A program made the translations under genes and the position numbers. The notes beneath the pieces are model-generated. The model saw nothing but the letters and a program-made list of their open reading frames with translations, did no database searches and had not been told where the DNA came from. This document shows positions 45,008 to 54,132 of a stretch of 64,000 nt of DNA, in pieces (positions within the stretch are counted from its first letter, which is position 1; each line of letters starts with the position of its first letter). Source of the stretch: Aquimarina sp. BL5 (GTDB taxonomy: Bacteria > Bacteroidota > Bacteroidia > Flavobacteriales > Flavobacteriaceae); NCBI RefSeq assembly GCF_003443675.1, contig NZ_CP031963.1, positions 5,368,501 through 5,432,500 on the forward strand. The letters are read 5' to 3'.

Positions 45008-48000
45008 TTATTTTATTAACTTCTTACTCCAGCTATTATCTTGTGATGAAATTATATATAAACCACGGCTAAGTTCAGAAATATCAACAATGGTTGTTCC
45101 GGGATTTAATGTTTTGGTCATTAATAGTTTTCCGCTAAGATCTGATATCTTAATTCGTATATTACCTGTAACCCCTGTAAATGTAATTTGTTCATTTGCT
45201 GGATTTGGAGCAAACCGGACGCTTTCAAATTTAAAAGATGCTATGTTTAATGGATCTGTAGGTGTAATATTCCATTGCTGATTTACATTCGTAGGATTAA
45301 AGAAGAATGTATGAATATTAGCATCCACTGCTCCAAAATCTCTATCCACACCTTGTACAAGACAATGTTGAGGTTTGATGCTATAGTTTTCTCCATTTTC
45401 TTCAATCTTAAACATTTGGTAGGTTTCTGTATTGTCAATCCCAGTAGTTACATTTGTTTGATTTCCACAGCTACCATTAGTTACTTCTAAATAACGGGAA
45501 GTTGCCTTATTCTGGAATGTATAAACATCGTTTCCTAAATGTATAAGTGTCCAAGTGTCTAAATCATTAGAGGTACCATTATCCATTCTAGCATTAAAGT
45601 TTTCAGAACTTAATGCCACAAGCCTTTGCTGATTAACAGGAGATTCTATGAAATATTCTCCATCTGCAAGTAATGGAGCAGGAGGTTCTGGAGCATCTAC
45701 AGTAATTATAGCAAAATCACTGTATCTGCTAGCTATTAAAGCTGTTATTTTTGCTTGCCCCATAGAGACGGCTGTGACGTTACCATTTTGATCTACAGTT
45801 GCTATTGATGGATTACTGGAACTCCAAGTGATATCTGATTGATTAAACCCTCCACGTAGGATTGTAGCTTGTATTGTTTCTGTTTCTCCTGATTGCATAT
45901 CAACCTCAAAAGGAGAAACACTTAATACTCTTGCTTGAGTTCCATTAGAATATGCTCCGCGATTAAAACCATTACCCAAAGATACAGCCCATAACGTCGT
46001 AGCATCATGAAGATCAAATTCTACATTTCTGATTTCTGTATTCAAACCATCGATATTATTTTTTTTCCAGGTCAATCCACGATCTTCACTCAGATAGATA
46101 CCTGGATTTAATTGTAAAAAACCAATAGTTGCCACCAGAATGTTATTATCAAATGGAGAAACATCTATTGAAAAAGTTCTGTCATTATCAAAAATACGAG
46201 TCCAAGTAACTCCGAAGTCATCTGTATACCAAACCCCACCCGTTATATTTTCATTAAAAGTACCTCGATGTCCGCTGGTAACGTACATTCTATTTGTAGT
46301 ATCAAACTCAATTCTATTAACACCAGTCACTCCTGGAGCAATATCAATTCTCGTCCAATTCAATCCTCTATTATTTGTGAAATATAATCCGCCTTGAGCT
46401 AAAGGAGACGAACCGCTCCCTTGACTAAAAGACAGTCTTTGAGCTGCTGCAAAGTAAGAGGCATTTGTTTGATCTCTAGGATCTATTTTTATATCACTTA
46501 TTCGAACATTTGTAGGAAGTCCCGTATTTCTTGGTGTAAATGTTCTGCCTCCATCATCAGAATAATAAAAGCCACCTTCTTTATCAACATCGTTAATTTC
46601 TTTATCTGTAATCCCAAAAAACATGATATCCGGGTTTTTTGGGTCGACCCCTAAAGATTGCGTCCGCATTTGGGATTCGGCAGGCGTGGCTAGTCCCCAA
46701 TCAGAAAAGGATTCTCCTCCATCTGTAGAACGCTCAATCCTTTCCTTACCAGCTTGTCTATAAGAAGTTGTGAAAATAATATCTTTATTTAATGGGTGTG
46801 TTACTAAAGTACTTATAGTTTCTCTAGAGTTTTTTATTTGTCTTACACCTTGTCTATCGTTTGTTCCATCATCGGTAAGAAGCCATAATCTATGTTCTCC
46901 AGACCCCATTAATGGTCTGTCTGGTCCTAATCGTTTATCTTGATGTATACTTTCTCCTGGTAAATTACTATTACCTCTTCCTACTAAACCGGTAGCTGTA
47001 TTATCCTCGTCTACCTGATTAAAGGTTACTCCATTATCAGTACTTAATAAGGTGTTATGTCCTGCTATAATCATAACATCTCCTCGGCTGTTTACTGAGC
47101 AATATCGTAAAGATCTCAAAGGATAATTTTGACCAAACTGTTGAATAAATGGCTCATGTCCCATAACCATATTATCATTAAATGGATTTCCTCTGGATTC
47201 CCAATAGGTTCTATCATTTTCCCAGGCAGGACCAAAATCTCTAGCCAAATTTGTCCATTTCTGACCTCCATTACTTGTACCCCAAAGTCGTCCTGGTACG
47301 ATAGAGTTTTGTATTTGGGCATCTGCGAACCCAACATAGAGTGCATCAGGTCTACTAGGATCTACATTTAAAGAATTAAAATATTGTAATACATTAGTTG
47401 GTCTAACTGGATAGGTTGATTGAGCCGCAGCAACGCTAATACCAAACCAATTTGCAATATATTGATCATAATTTTGAGGTACACCTCCTGTTAATTGGTT
47501 TACATCTATATAAAGATCTCCGGTGATATCCGTAAATGTAACTCCATTATCTTCTGTTTTAAATATCCCACCAGTATTTGTTGTTGTATTTCCAGATGGA
47601 AAATAACGTATTTGATCTATTAAATATAGTACAAATCTATCAGAAGTAACATCATAATAAAAATCCATATCTACGATGGTATTATTAGGTAATTTACCTT
47701 CTCCAATATTAGTCCAAGTAGTACCTCCATTTTCTGATTTATATAGTCCATCGATTGAAGCAGCGTAGACTTCTTGATTGTTTGAAGGGTTTACAATAAT
47801 TCTACAAAACTGAGCTTTTGAATCAATTCCATTTGTTAATTCCGTCCAACTAGTTCCTCCGTTCATAGTTTTGTATATACTACCTTGAAAAGCAACCCCT
47901 TGAAAAGATATATTTTCTCTACCTCTTGGATTAGCAGCATTCACATTGCTCTGTGTTGTAAAACGTGATTCTCCTCTAATATGCCCACCTGTACCTACGT

Positions 48001-48526
48001 ACCAAGTATTGTCATCATTAGGATCTATTGCTATTGAAGATACTTTTGAAATGAAACCTAATCCATCAGACCCATCTGTATCAGCATTATACCATGGGGC
48101 ATTCTGTACAATAGTCCAATTTCTGCCCATATCAATGGTTTTCCATAGTTGTGAACTTTCTATAGCAAGCCCAAAACTTTCATTAGTACCTGAATAATAT
48201 AAATCACGCAATCTCGAAAACTCTCCATTACCATCTTTGTCTTTTATATTAAACCAACTTTGACCATTATTTTCAGATTGCCATACTACGAATAAGTCTG
48301 GCCCCATCACTATTACATCAGGTTGCGTAGGATGATATCTTAAGAAATCAGAAAATCCAGCATTACCTGGTCCAAATTGTTTCCATTCAATATCATTTTC
48401 AGAAGGCACTCTTTCTGTTTTTAATCTCTGAAAATAAGTTTGGTCCAATTGTGCTTGAACTAGAATAGGGATTATTAAGAATATAAACCTTAAGTATTTT
48501 TTTTTGGGTAAATGGTATTGCAGCAT
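45008..48526 (-). CDS. Secreted BNR/sortilin-type beta-propeller protein with T9SS sorting domain
   Basis: This 1172-residue secreted protein has a signal peptide (ending VQAQ, about 25). It contains many BNR/Asp-box repeats across about 50-860 (SxDxGxTW pattern, for example SENGGTTW and SEDRGLTW), resembling a double-propeller GH74-like or VPS10/sortilin-like fold. A bacterial Ig-like domain of the Big2 type is at about 867-950, a ricin-type beta-trefoil at about 951-1090, and a type IX C-terminal sorting domain at about 1103-1172 (FAPNPANEQITF to SKKLIK). It is convergent with the GH2/GH117 pair. Enzyme activity (xyloglucanase-type or sialidase-type) is uncertain, since no catalytic Asp pair can be assigned with confidence. 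Confidence 0.85.
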   Translation of the reverse strand: MLQYHLPKKKYLRFIFLIIPILVQAQLDQTYFQRLKTERVPSENDIEWKQFGPGNAGFSDFLRYHPTQPDVIVMGPDLFVVWQSENNGQSWFNIKDKDGNGEFSRLRDLYYSGTNESFGLAIESSQLWKTIDMGRNWTIVQNAPWYNADTDGSDGLGFISKVSSIAIDPNDDNTWYVGTGGHIRGESRFTTQSNVNAANPRGRENISFQGVAFQGSIYKTMNGGTSWTELTNGIDSKAQFCRIIVNPSNNQEVYAASIDGLYKSENGGTTWTNIGEGKLPNNTIVDMDFYYDVTSDRFVLYLIDQIRYFPSGNTTTNTGGIFKTEDNGVTFTDITGDLYIDVNQLTGGVPQNYDQYIANWFGISVAAAQSTYPVRPTNVLQYFNSLNVDPSRPDALYVGFADAQIQNSIVPGRLWGTSNGGQKWTNLARDFGPAWENDRTYWESRGNPFNDNMVMGHEPFIQQFGQNYPLRSLRYCSVNSRGDVMIIAGHNTLLSTDNGVTFNQVDEDNTATGLVGRGNSNLPGESIHQDKRLGPDRPLMGSGEHRLWLLTDDGTNDRQGVRQIKNSRETISTLVTHPLNKDIIFTTSYRQAGKERIERSTDGGESFSDWGLATPAESQMRTQSLGVDPKNPDIMFFGITDKEINDVDKEGGFYYSDDGGRTFTPRNTGLPTNVRISDIKIDPRDQTNASYFAAAQRLSFSQGSGSSPLAQGGLYFTNNRGLNWTRIDIAPGVTGVNRIEFDTTNRMYVTSGHRGTFNENITGGVWYTDDFGVTWTRIFDNDRTFSIDVSPFDNNILVATIGFLQLNPGIYLSEDRGLTWKKNNIDGLNTEIRNVEFDLHDATTLWAVSLGNGFNRGAYSNGTQARVLSVSPFEVDMQSGETETIQATILRGGFNQSDITWSSSNPSIATVDQNGNVTAVSMGQAKITALIASRYSDFAIITVDAPEPPAPLLADGEYFIESPVNQQRLVALSSENFNARMDNGTSNDLDTWTLIHLGNDVYTFQNKATSRYLEVTNGSCGNQTNVTTGIDNTETYQMFKIEENGENYSIKPQHCLVQGVDRDFGAVDANIHTFFFNPTNVNQQWNITPTDPLNIASFKFESVRFAPNPANEQITFTGVTGNIRIKISDLSGKLLMTKTLNPGTTIVDISELSRGLYIISSQDNSWSKKLIK

Positions 48527-49321
48527 AAATAGTTCTTTATTTTGATGTTCTTTATTAAGTTAAAGACTTAATAGATTTAGATTTCTAAATGTAATAAATT
48601 GATAGTATATAGTCTTAGAAAATAACTGTACAAAAACTAGACAAAGTATATTAAGTCTTATTTTGAATTTATTTCTAGAAAATAAAATAGCACTAAACAA
48701 GTTACTCACTTTTGATATTCAAAAAGGTAGACTGTGATACGTTTAGTTATTATTAAGCACTGATAATCGTTTTGAGACATAATTTTTTGAAGACTCTTAA
48801 TAGATTCTCCAAAGTATTTTCTTTTGTCTTGAACTATCAAAATTGATGAAGTCAGAAATACCTTGTTTGAAAAGTAGTAACTTCGATATAATTTGAATAA
48901 ACGAAGAAAAGAGTTAAAGGATTATAGCTTATCGTCAACGGATAATTAACTTGCTGATGAAATATGGATTGATATCAAAAAAAGAGGTAAAACCACTTCT
49001 CGAACTTATAAGAAATCTAAAAAAAGGTTCGTTTTTGGAATCACTTTTACCTAAGTTAATCTCACTGTGCTTTAGGAATTTCTCTTGGTGAAAATCACAA
49101 AGACTGATCAATCAATACTAAAGATCGCATCAATTAAAAAGGAACATCTATAAATTCAGTTGAAAAAAGTTTCAAAAGAATAAAACACCAAATTGGATAA
49201 GCTTAACAGAAAAAGATTGGTATACTAAAAAACAAATAGAACAATTGAAAAAAGCTACAGGTTTAGACAAATTAACTCGTGACGATTAGGTTTTAAAATT
49301 ATTGTTTGAAGAAATCAAATT
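48527..49321. other. Gene-poor stretch (795 bases)
   Basis: No intact gene is visible. The left part (to about 48930) contains only short AT-rich sequence without motifs I recognise. The right part holds fragments of reading frame interrupted by stops and is described separately as a probable eroded gene. No terminal inverted repeats or target duplications are apparent. Confidence 0.55.
48950..49320 (+). pseudogene. Eroded coding remnant, family unknown
   Basis: Broken frames read protein-like segments. One reads WIDIKKRGKTTSRTYKKSKK and continues RFVFGITFT (about 48966-49050). Another reads WISLTEKDWYTKKQIEQLKK and continues ATGLDKLTRDD (about 49194-49288). They are in different frames, separated by several stops and apparent frameshifts. 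The composition is that of real protein, not random AT-rich sequence, so a decayed gene is likely. I do not recognise the family; a transposase or a mobile-element protein is possible but unsupported. Confidence 0.3.
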
Positions 49322-49774
49322 TTAGTCTTTTGAAAACTTAAACAAAGTACCACTACTATCAGAATATTCCATTATCGAACTAGAAATCTTCACGAACTTA
49401 TATGTGAAAGGATCTATATCTTGAATACTATAGAAGGTAATTTTATACAAATTATAATCATTATGATCTTCAATAATACTACGTACATTTATATTTAGGG
49501 ATAGCGTATTATTTTCATTATCCGTTAATAAGATATTATCGTGAGTAAAGGTAAACGCTTTTATTTTTTGATTGGGGTTTTTGTTTTTCCAAGTTCCGAT
49601 AATCCAATTTGGAGGATTAAAATAAATTTCTGAAACATCATCATAATCATCATAAAAAGCATCATCACAGTCATCATAGAAAAAATCATCATTTTCACAA
49701 TAGCAAGGATTAATTGTACAGCAAGATGTTATGCTTACAAAGCAGCAGAACGCATATATTTTAAACAATTTCAT
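49322..49774 (-). CDS. Small Asp/Tyr/Cys-rich lipoprotein
   Basis: This 150-residue protein has a signal peptide ending ITSC (first lipobox cysteine at about 18), immediately followed by CTINPCYC and a dense acidic block with FYDDCDDAFYDDYDD. Then comes a beta-rich domain (NWIIGTWKNKNPNQKIKAF and on to SSGTLFKFSKD) of the lipocalin-like small-lipoprotein style. The acidic block could bind metal or act as a surface-export signal. It is convergent with the eroded region and has no operon partner. Family not recognised. Confidence 0.6.
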   Translation of the reverse strand: MKLFKIYAFCCFVSITSCCTINPCYCENDDFFYDDCDDAFYDDYDDVSEIYFNPPNWIIGTWKNKNPNQKIKAFTFTHDNILLTDNENNTLSLNINVRSIIEDHNDYNLYKITFYSIQDIDPFTYKFVKISSSIMEYSDSSGTLFKFSKD

Positions 49775-49975
49775 TTTTGATTATTTTAAGTTTTATCGAA
49801 ATCAATTCATATGCCAATATCTAGGTATGTTTATTTAAGAATATATTTTGGTTGAAAACAAGGGGTGGATACCATTATAAACCACTATGATGCTATTGAT
49901 ATAGTATAACTAAGGGAATAGTAGGTTAGGTAAAGGTTTGTAAGACTTGAAATTATTTACGAAGAATATTTTAGT

Positions 49976-49983
49976 TACTTTTG
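49976..49983 (+). promoter_or_regulatory. Bacteroidota -7 box (TACTTTTG) of the FMN reductase gene
   Basis: TACTTTTG matches TAnnTTTG exactly and lies 18 bases before ATG 50002. Because it covers the in-frame TTG at 49981, it supports the ATG as the true start. Confidence 0.5.
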
Positions 49984-50001
49984 AGGGTAAAATTATTCAT
50001 A

Positions 50002-50541
50002 ATGAAAAACATTCTAGCCTTTGCTGGTTCTAATAGTAGTACTTCAATTAATCATAAACTTGTAGAATATGTTGCTTCAGAAATAAAGGATCATAAAATT
50101 AAAGTTCTGAAATTGGCGAATTATCAAATGCCAATGTATAGTGAAGATGTCGAAAAGGAGAATGGTTTTCCAGGGATGACGTTAGGTCTAAAACAAGAAA
50201 TATCAGAAGCAGATGCTTTGATTATTTCGGTTAATGAACATAATGGTAGCTGGAGTGCTTTTTTTAAAAATGTAATTGATTGGTTATCTCGATTGGATCG
50301 TAATTTTTTGGAAGGTAAAAAGATATTGTTAATGAGCACTTCTCCTGGTCAGCGAGGAGGAGTAAGTTCTTTAGAATTTGCAAAAAATGTATTACCAAGA
50401 TTTGGAGGAGAGATTATAGAAAGTTTTAGTTTTCCTTCGTTTCATTCAAATTTTTCTTCGGAAGATAAAGCAGTTACCGATGAGACACTTTTGTTGGGAT
50501 TGAAGGAAGTTCTAAGTACTTTTGCCCATCAGATTAAATAG
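50002..50541 (+). CDS. NAD(P)H-dependent FMN reductase-like flavoprotein
   Basis: This 179-residue flavodoxin-fold protein of the NADPH-dependent FMN reductase family opens with LAFAGSNSSTSIN, the phosphate-binding loop. MPMYSEDVE and SVNEHNGSWSAFFKNVIDWLSR follow, the last matching the family's flavin-contacting segment. I take ATG at 50002, because the longer TTG frame begins inside the -7 box. It probably reduces flavins or quinones in the cytoplasm. pabB follows three bases after its stop codon. Confidence 0.85.
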   Translation: MKNILAFAGSNSSTSINHKLVEYVASEIKDHKIKVLKLANYQMPMYSEDVEKENGFPGMTLGLKQEISEADALIISVNEHNGSWSAFFKNVIDWLSRLDRNFLEGKKILLMSTSPGQRGGVSSLEFAKNVLPRFGGEIIESFSFPSFHSNFSSEDKAVTDETLLLGLKEVLSTFAHQIK

Positions 50542-50544
50542 CTC

Positions 50545-51852
50545 GTGCGAAGTACCAAAATATACACTTTAGATAATTCTTCAGAATTTAAAATCAGATT
50601 ATTGCAATGGGCACAACAATTTGATGACATCCTGTGGCTTGATTCCAATACATATTCTCAGAAGTATTCCAGTTATGATGTAATTTTAGCAGTTGATGCG
50701 TTTACTTCCATAAAGACAGACTATTATTCTTCTTTCGATAAATTAAAGGAATATCAGGAACAAACTGCCGATTGGATTTTTGGATATCTCTCTTATGATC
50801 TTAAAAATGATGTAGAAAAATTGGTTTCTAAAAACCAGGATAACCTTGATTTTCCGGATTTGTATTTTTTTCAACCAAAAAAAATATTTCTTCTTAAGGA
50901 TGACAAACTAGAAGTTCAGTATTTGAGAATGGTAGATGATGAAATGGACGAAGATCAGCGGTTAATTGAAACTTTTCCATCTTCAATAGCCGTTTCTAAT
51001 GAAGATTCCCCTTGCGGTAAGGTGAAGATAAGTTTGCGAATAACCAAAGATGTATACAAAGAAAAAATCCAACAAATACTTGCTCATATACATCGAGGAG
51101 ATATTTATGAAGCAAATTTTTGCCAAGAGTTTTTTGCAGAGGATAGCTGTATTGCTCCCTTAGAGACGTATCACCATCTTAATCAAATTTCGAAACCGCC
51201 GTTTGCTGCATTTTTTAGAATGAATGATCAGTATATGTTATCGGCATCTCCCGAAAGATATTTAAGAAAAGAAGGAAGCAAAATTATTTCTCAACCTATA
51301 AAGGGAACTGCAAAACGATCAACTATAATTGAGGATGATAAAAAACTCGTTTCTGATCTGGAACAAGACCCAAAAGAACAATCAGAAAATGTAATGATTG
51401 TTGATTTGGTTAGAAATGATCTTTCCAGAACTGCATTAAAAGGTACTGTTACTGTCGAAGAATTATGTAAGGTATATACATTTAGACAGGTACATCAGAT
51501 GATATCTACGGTAGTTTCGGAGATTGATCCAGTGACTTCACCGGTGGATGTAATCAGAACCACATTTCCCATGGGGAGTATGACTGGTGCTCCCAAAATT
51601 TCTGCTATGCAAATTATAGAAGATTTAGAGGAATCTAAAAGAGGGCTATATAGTGGAGCAGTAGGATATTTTACTCCAGAAGGAGATTTTGATTTTAACG
51701 TAGTGATCAGAAGTATTTTGTATAATGAGAGAAAGCAATATATTTCTTATACAGTAGGTGGAGCAATCACTGCTAAATCTGATCCTGATAAGGAATATGA
51801 AGAATGTTTAATTAAAGCAAAGGCAATGAGAGAGGTATTAGAAGGATTGTAG
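50545..51852 (+). CDS. pabB: Aminodeoxychorismate synthase component I
   Basis: This 435-residue chorismate-binding enzyme makes 4-amino-4-deoxychorismate for folate synthesis. The start is GTG, 3 bases after the preceding stop. The C-terminal half shows the family motifs: QPIKGTAKRS, DLVRNDLSRTA, FPMGSMTGAPKISAM and the final GGAITAKSDPDKEYEE. The weak N-terminal domain is typical of PabB rather than TrpE. A glutamine amidotransferase partner is not next to it. TrpE identity is possible but less likely. Confidence 0.85.
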   Translation: MRSTKIYTLDNSSEFKIRLLQWAQQFDDILWLDSNTYSQKYSSYDVILAVDAFTSIKTDYYSSFDKLKEYQEQTADWIFGYLSYDLKNDVEKLVSKNQDNLDFPDLYFFQPKKIFLLKDDKLEVQYLRMVDDEMDEDQRLIETFPSSIAVSNEDSPCGKVKISLRITKDVYKEKIQQILAHIHRGDIYEANFCQEFFAEDSCIAPLETYHHLNQISKPPFAAFFRMNDQYMLSASPERYLRKEGSKIISQPIKGTAKRSTIIEDDKKLVSDLEQDPKEQSENVMIVDLVRNDLSRTALKGTVTVEELCKVYTFRQVHQMISTVVSEIDPVTSPVDVIRTTFPMGSMTGAPKISAMQIIEDLEESKRGLYSGAVGYFTPEGDFDFNVVIRSILYNERKQYISYTVGGAITAKSDPDKEYEECLIKAKAMREVLEGL

Positions 51853-51954
51853 ATGTTAGATCCGAAGTAATAGGTATAAAACATATAACCTCACTAAAAG
51901 TAACAATTATAGAAGATGATTACTTGCTTTTTCTTAGAGCTAATTTTCACTACT

Positions 51955-52659
51955 TTATATAAGATTCTTTCTAAAACTCTTTCTAACGTCAATAATAGTT
52001 GCTTTTACCTCTTGTGGAGTGATATCTTTGATTCTTGCTATTTCTTCAAAATTTAATTTTCCAAAAACAAAGAGGTCTATAATTTTAGAAGTTTCTAGAG
52101 GCAACCAGCTATAAAACTTACCTAAAAGTTTTTGTTTTTTATTTTCCGAAGATTCTTCGGATTCGATAACCTTAAGAATAGCCGAATCGGCATCATCATA
52201 AATGAATAATTGTTTTTTCTCCGAGTTTTGATGATAGGATATGTCATTTAGTTCTTCATTCATAATCAATTCGTTATCGGCCTCAGAAGTATAGTTTTCT
52301 TCCAATTTATTTAACTCTTCACTTAAGAAATAATTGGTGCTTATACATCGCTGATGCCAACCTTCATTGATGTATAATTCATCAATTAGATGATCAGCAA
52401 TTCTAAAAAGTTTTAACTCTAGAGATAGCTTGTCCATATCTATATCCAGATGATCTTCATTATATAACTGTACAATAGCATCATCGATAATACCATTAGA
52501 ACAATACATATTTCTAGGTAAAATACCAGTGCTTTCTGCAATATATATTCTATGTTTGACATAAGGGTGTAGATGAGGAACTACGGATAATAGTTTTTTG
52601 CTAAACTCTTTTTTATGATCATCTTCTTGGTGTTTTGGCTTTTCATCTATCACATTCAT
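51955..52659 (-). CDS. Sigma-70 region 4-like protein with unusual N-terminal part
   Basis: This 234-residue protein has a C-terminal sigma-70 region-4-like helix-turn-helix (about 178-234: LPLETSKIIDLFVFGKLNFE, then EEIARIKDITPQEVKATI). The N-terminal 175 residues are helical and very acidic (for example NKLEENYTSEADNELIMNEE) with no normal region 2. It might be a degenerate or specialised sigma factor, or a sigma-like regulator that does not bind -10 DNA. It stands alone on the minus strand, divergent from tilS. Confidence 0.55.
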   Translation of the reverse strand: MNVIDEKPKHQEDDHKKEFSKKLLSVVPHLHPYVKHRIYIAESTGILPRNMYCSNGIIDDAIVQLYNEDHLDIDMDKLSLELKLFRIADHLIDELYINEGWHQRCISTNYFLSEELNKLEENYTSEADNELIMNEELNDISYHQNSEKKQLFIYDDADSAILKVIESEESSENKKQKLLGKFYSWLPLETSKIIDLFVFGKLNFEEIARIKDITPQEVKATIIDVRKSFRKNLI

Positions 52660-52758
52660 AATATCAAAATTTTTAAGAGTTGCTTAAAAATAACAAAAAT
52701 GATTTGATTTTTATGTTAAAAACCTGAAAATCAAATCATAAAGACTGCTAATAGAAAG

Positions 52759-52789
52759 GTTGCCCTACTTCTACAAAATCGTATATTTG
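52759..52789 (+). promoter_or_regulatory. Bacteroidota promoter of tilS
   Basis: GTTG (52759-52762) and TATATTTG (52782-52789) are separated by 19 bases, close to the -33/-7 promoter consensus (TTTG, about 19-21 bases, TAnnTTTG). The start codon of tilS is 20 bases downstream. Confidence 0.6.
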
Positions 52790-52809
52790 AAACCAGCAAA
52801 CACAAATAT

Positions 52810-54132
52810 TTGAAAGCATTGATAGGTAAGTTTAAAGCTCATATCGAAGACAAGTTATCTTTTCTTAAAGAAAAGAAATTACTTATTGCCTGCAGTGGAG
52901 GATTGGATAGTATGGTGTTAACTTATATGTGTCATTTACTTGGTTTAGATTTTGGGATCGCACATTGTAATTTTAAGTTACGAGGAGCAGAAAGTGAAGG
53001 CGATGAAGAATTTGTTTCGGAAGTAGCGAATAAGATGAAAGTTCCTTTTTACGTTACAAACTTCGAAACAGAACAATATGCAAAAAAACATAAGCTCTCT
53101 ATCCAGATGGCGGCTAGAGAGTTGAGGTATAATTGGTTTCGGGAGCTAATCTTAGAATATCAATATGATTACGTTCTGACAGCTCATCATAAAGATGACA
53201 ATTTAGAAACTTTTTTAATTAACCTTTCTCGAGGCACTGGAATTGATGGACTTACAGGTATTCCGGAAATAAATGATGTTTATGTACGACCATTATTACC
53301 ATTTTCTCGAAATCAAATTTTAGAATTTGCACAAAAGAATACTATTAGCTGGAGAGAAGATAGCAGTAATAGCAGTACAAAATATGTTAGAAATAAACTG
53401 CGACATGATGTGATTCCCGAGCTTTTAGCAATAAATCCTCAATTTTTACAAAACTTTGAAACTACTTTAGATCATCTAAAACAGACCAGAACATTTGTCA
53501 AAAATCAAGTAAAAAGGGTCAAAAAAGATGTGTTTGAATATTCGGAACTTGATACCATAAAAATACCAATTCATAAGCTACAGGAACATAATGAACCAAA
53601 AACGTATTTATATTTTCTATTAAAAGAATATGGATTCACTGCTTGGGATGATATCGCACGAATGCTAACTGCGCAATCTGGTAAACAAGTTTTTTCTCCC
53701 ACGCATAGGTTAGTGAAAAATAGATGGTATTTATTACTTTGTCCAATAGTCGAGGAGGTTTCTGATCGTGTTTACAAAATTCCTGAAGAAGAAAATATGA
53801 TTATCATCCCTTCGGGAATGATAAAGCTTAAAGAGGTTTCCGAACTATCAAACACTGATCTGAGGACGATTTACGTAGATAAAGAAAAGTTAAAGTATCC
53901 ATTAATTGTAAGAAAATGGAAAGAAGGCGACTATTTTTATCCCTTAGGAATGAAAGGCAAAAAGAAGTTGAGTAAGTATTTTAAAGATGAAAAACTATCT
54001 TTGCTGGCTAAGGAAAGAGTCTGGTTATTATGTTCTGAAGACGATATTGTTTGGATCATAAATTACAGAGCAGATAACAGATTTAAAATAAGCCCCAAAA
54101 CAAAACAATTACTAAAAGTAACGATAACCTAA
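52810..54132 (+). CDS. tilS: tRNA(Ile)-lysidine synthetase
   Basis: This 440-residue enzyme converts the wobble cytidine of tRNA-Ile(CAU) to lysidine, an essential step. The N-type ATP pyrophosphatase motif SGGLDS is at about 31-36, followed by HCNFKLRGAESEGDEEF, AARELRYNWF, and TAHHKDDNLETFLINL. The C-terminal TilS domains follow. The start is TTG, with no ATG before the PP-loop. It overlaps the dsbD start by one base (TAATG). Confidence 0.93.
   Translation: MKALIGKFKAHIEDKLSFLKEKKLLIACSGGLDSMVLTYMCHLLGLDFGIAHCNFKLRGAESEGDEEFVSEVANKMKVPFYVTNFETEQYAKKHKLSIQMAARELRYNWFRELILEYQYDYVLTAHHKDDNLETFLINLSRGTGIDGLTGIPEINDVYVRPLLPFSRNQILEFAQKNTISWREDSSNSSTKYVRNKLRHDVIPELLAINPQFLQNFETTLDHLKQTRTFVKNQVKRVKKDVFEYSELDTIKIPIHKLQEHNEPKTYLYFLLKEYGFTAWDDIARMLTAQSGKQVFSPTHRLVKNRWYLLLCPIVEEVSDRVYKIPEEENMIIIPSGMIKLKEVSELSNTDLRTIYVDKEKLKYPLIVRKWKEGDYFYPLGMKGKKKLSKYFKDEKLSLLAKERVWLLCSEDDIVWIINYRADNRFKISPKTKQLLKVTIT

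Noticed and set aside
46421..46654. Plus-strand open frames inside the beta-propeller gene
   Set aside because: They lie opposite a clear 1172-residue protein with BNR repeats and a T9SS domain.
49860..49900. GGGGTGGATA, a partial match to the ECF -35 element
   Set aside because: Only part of the element is present and no CGTTT follows at the required 14-base spacing.
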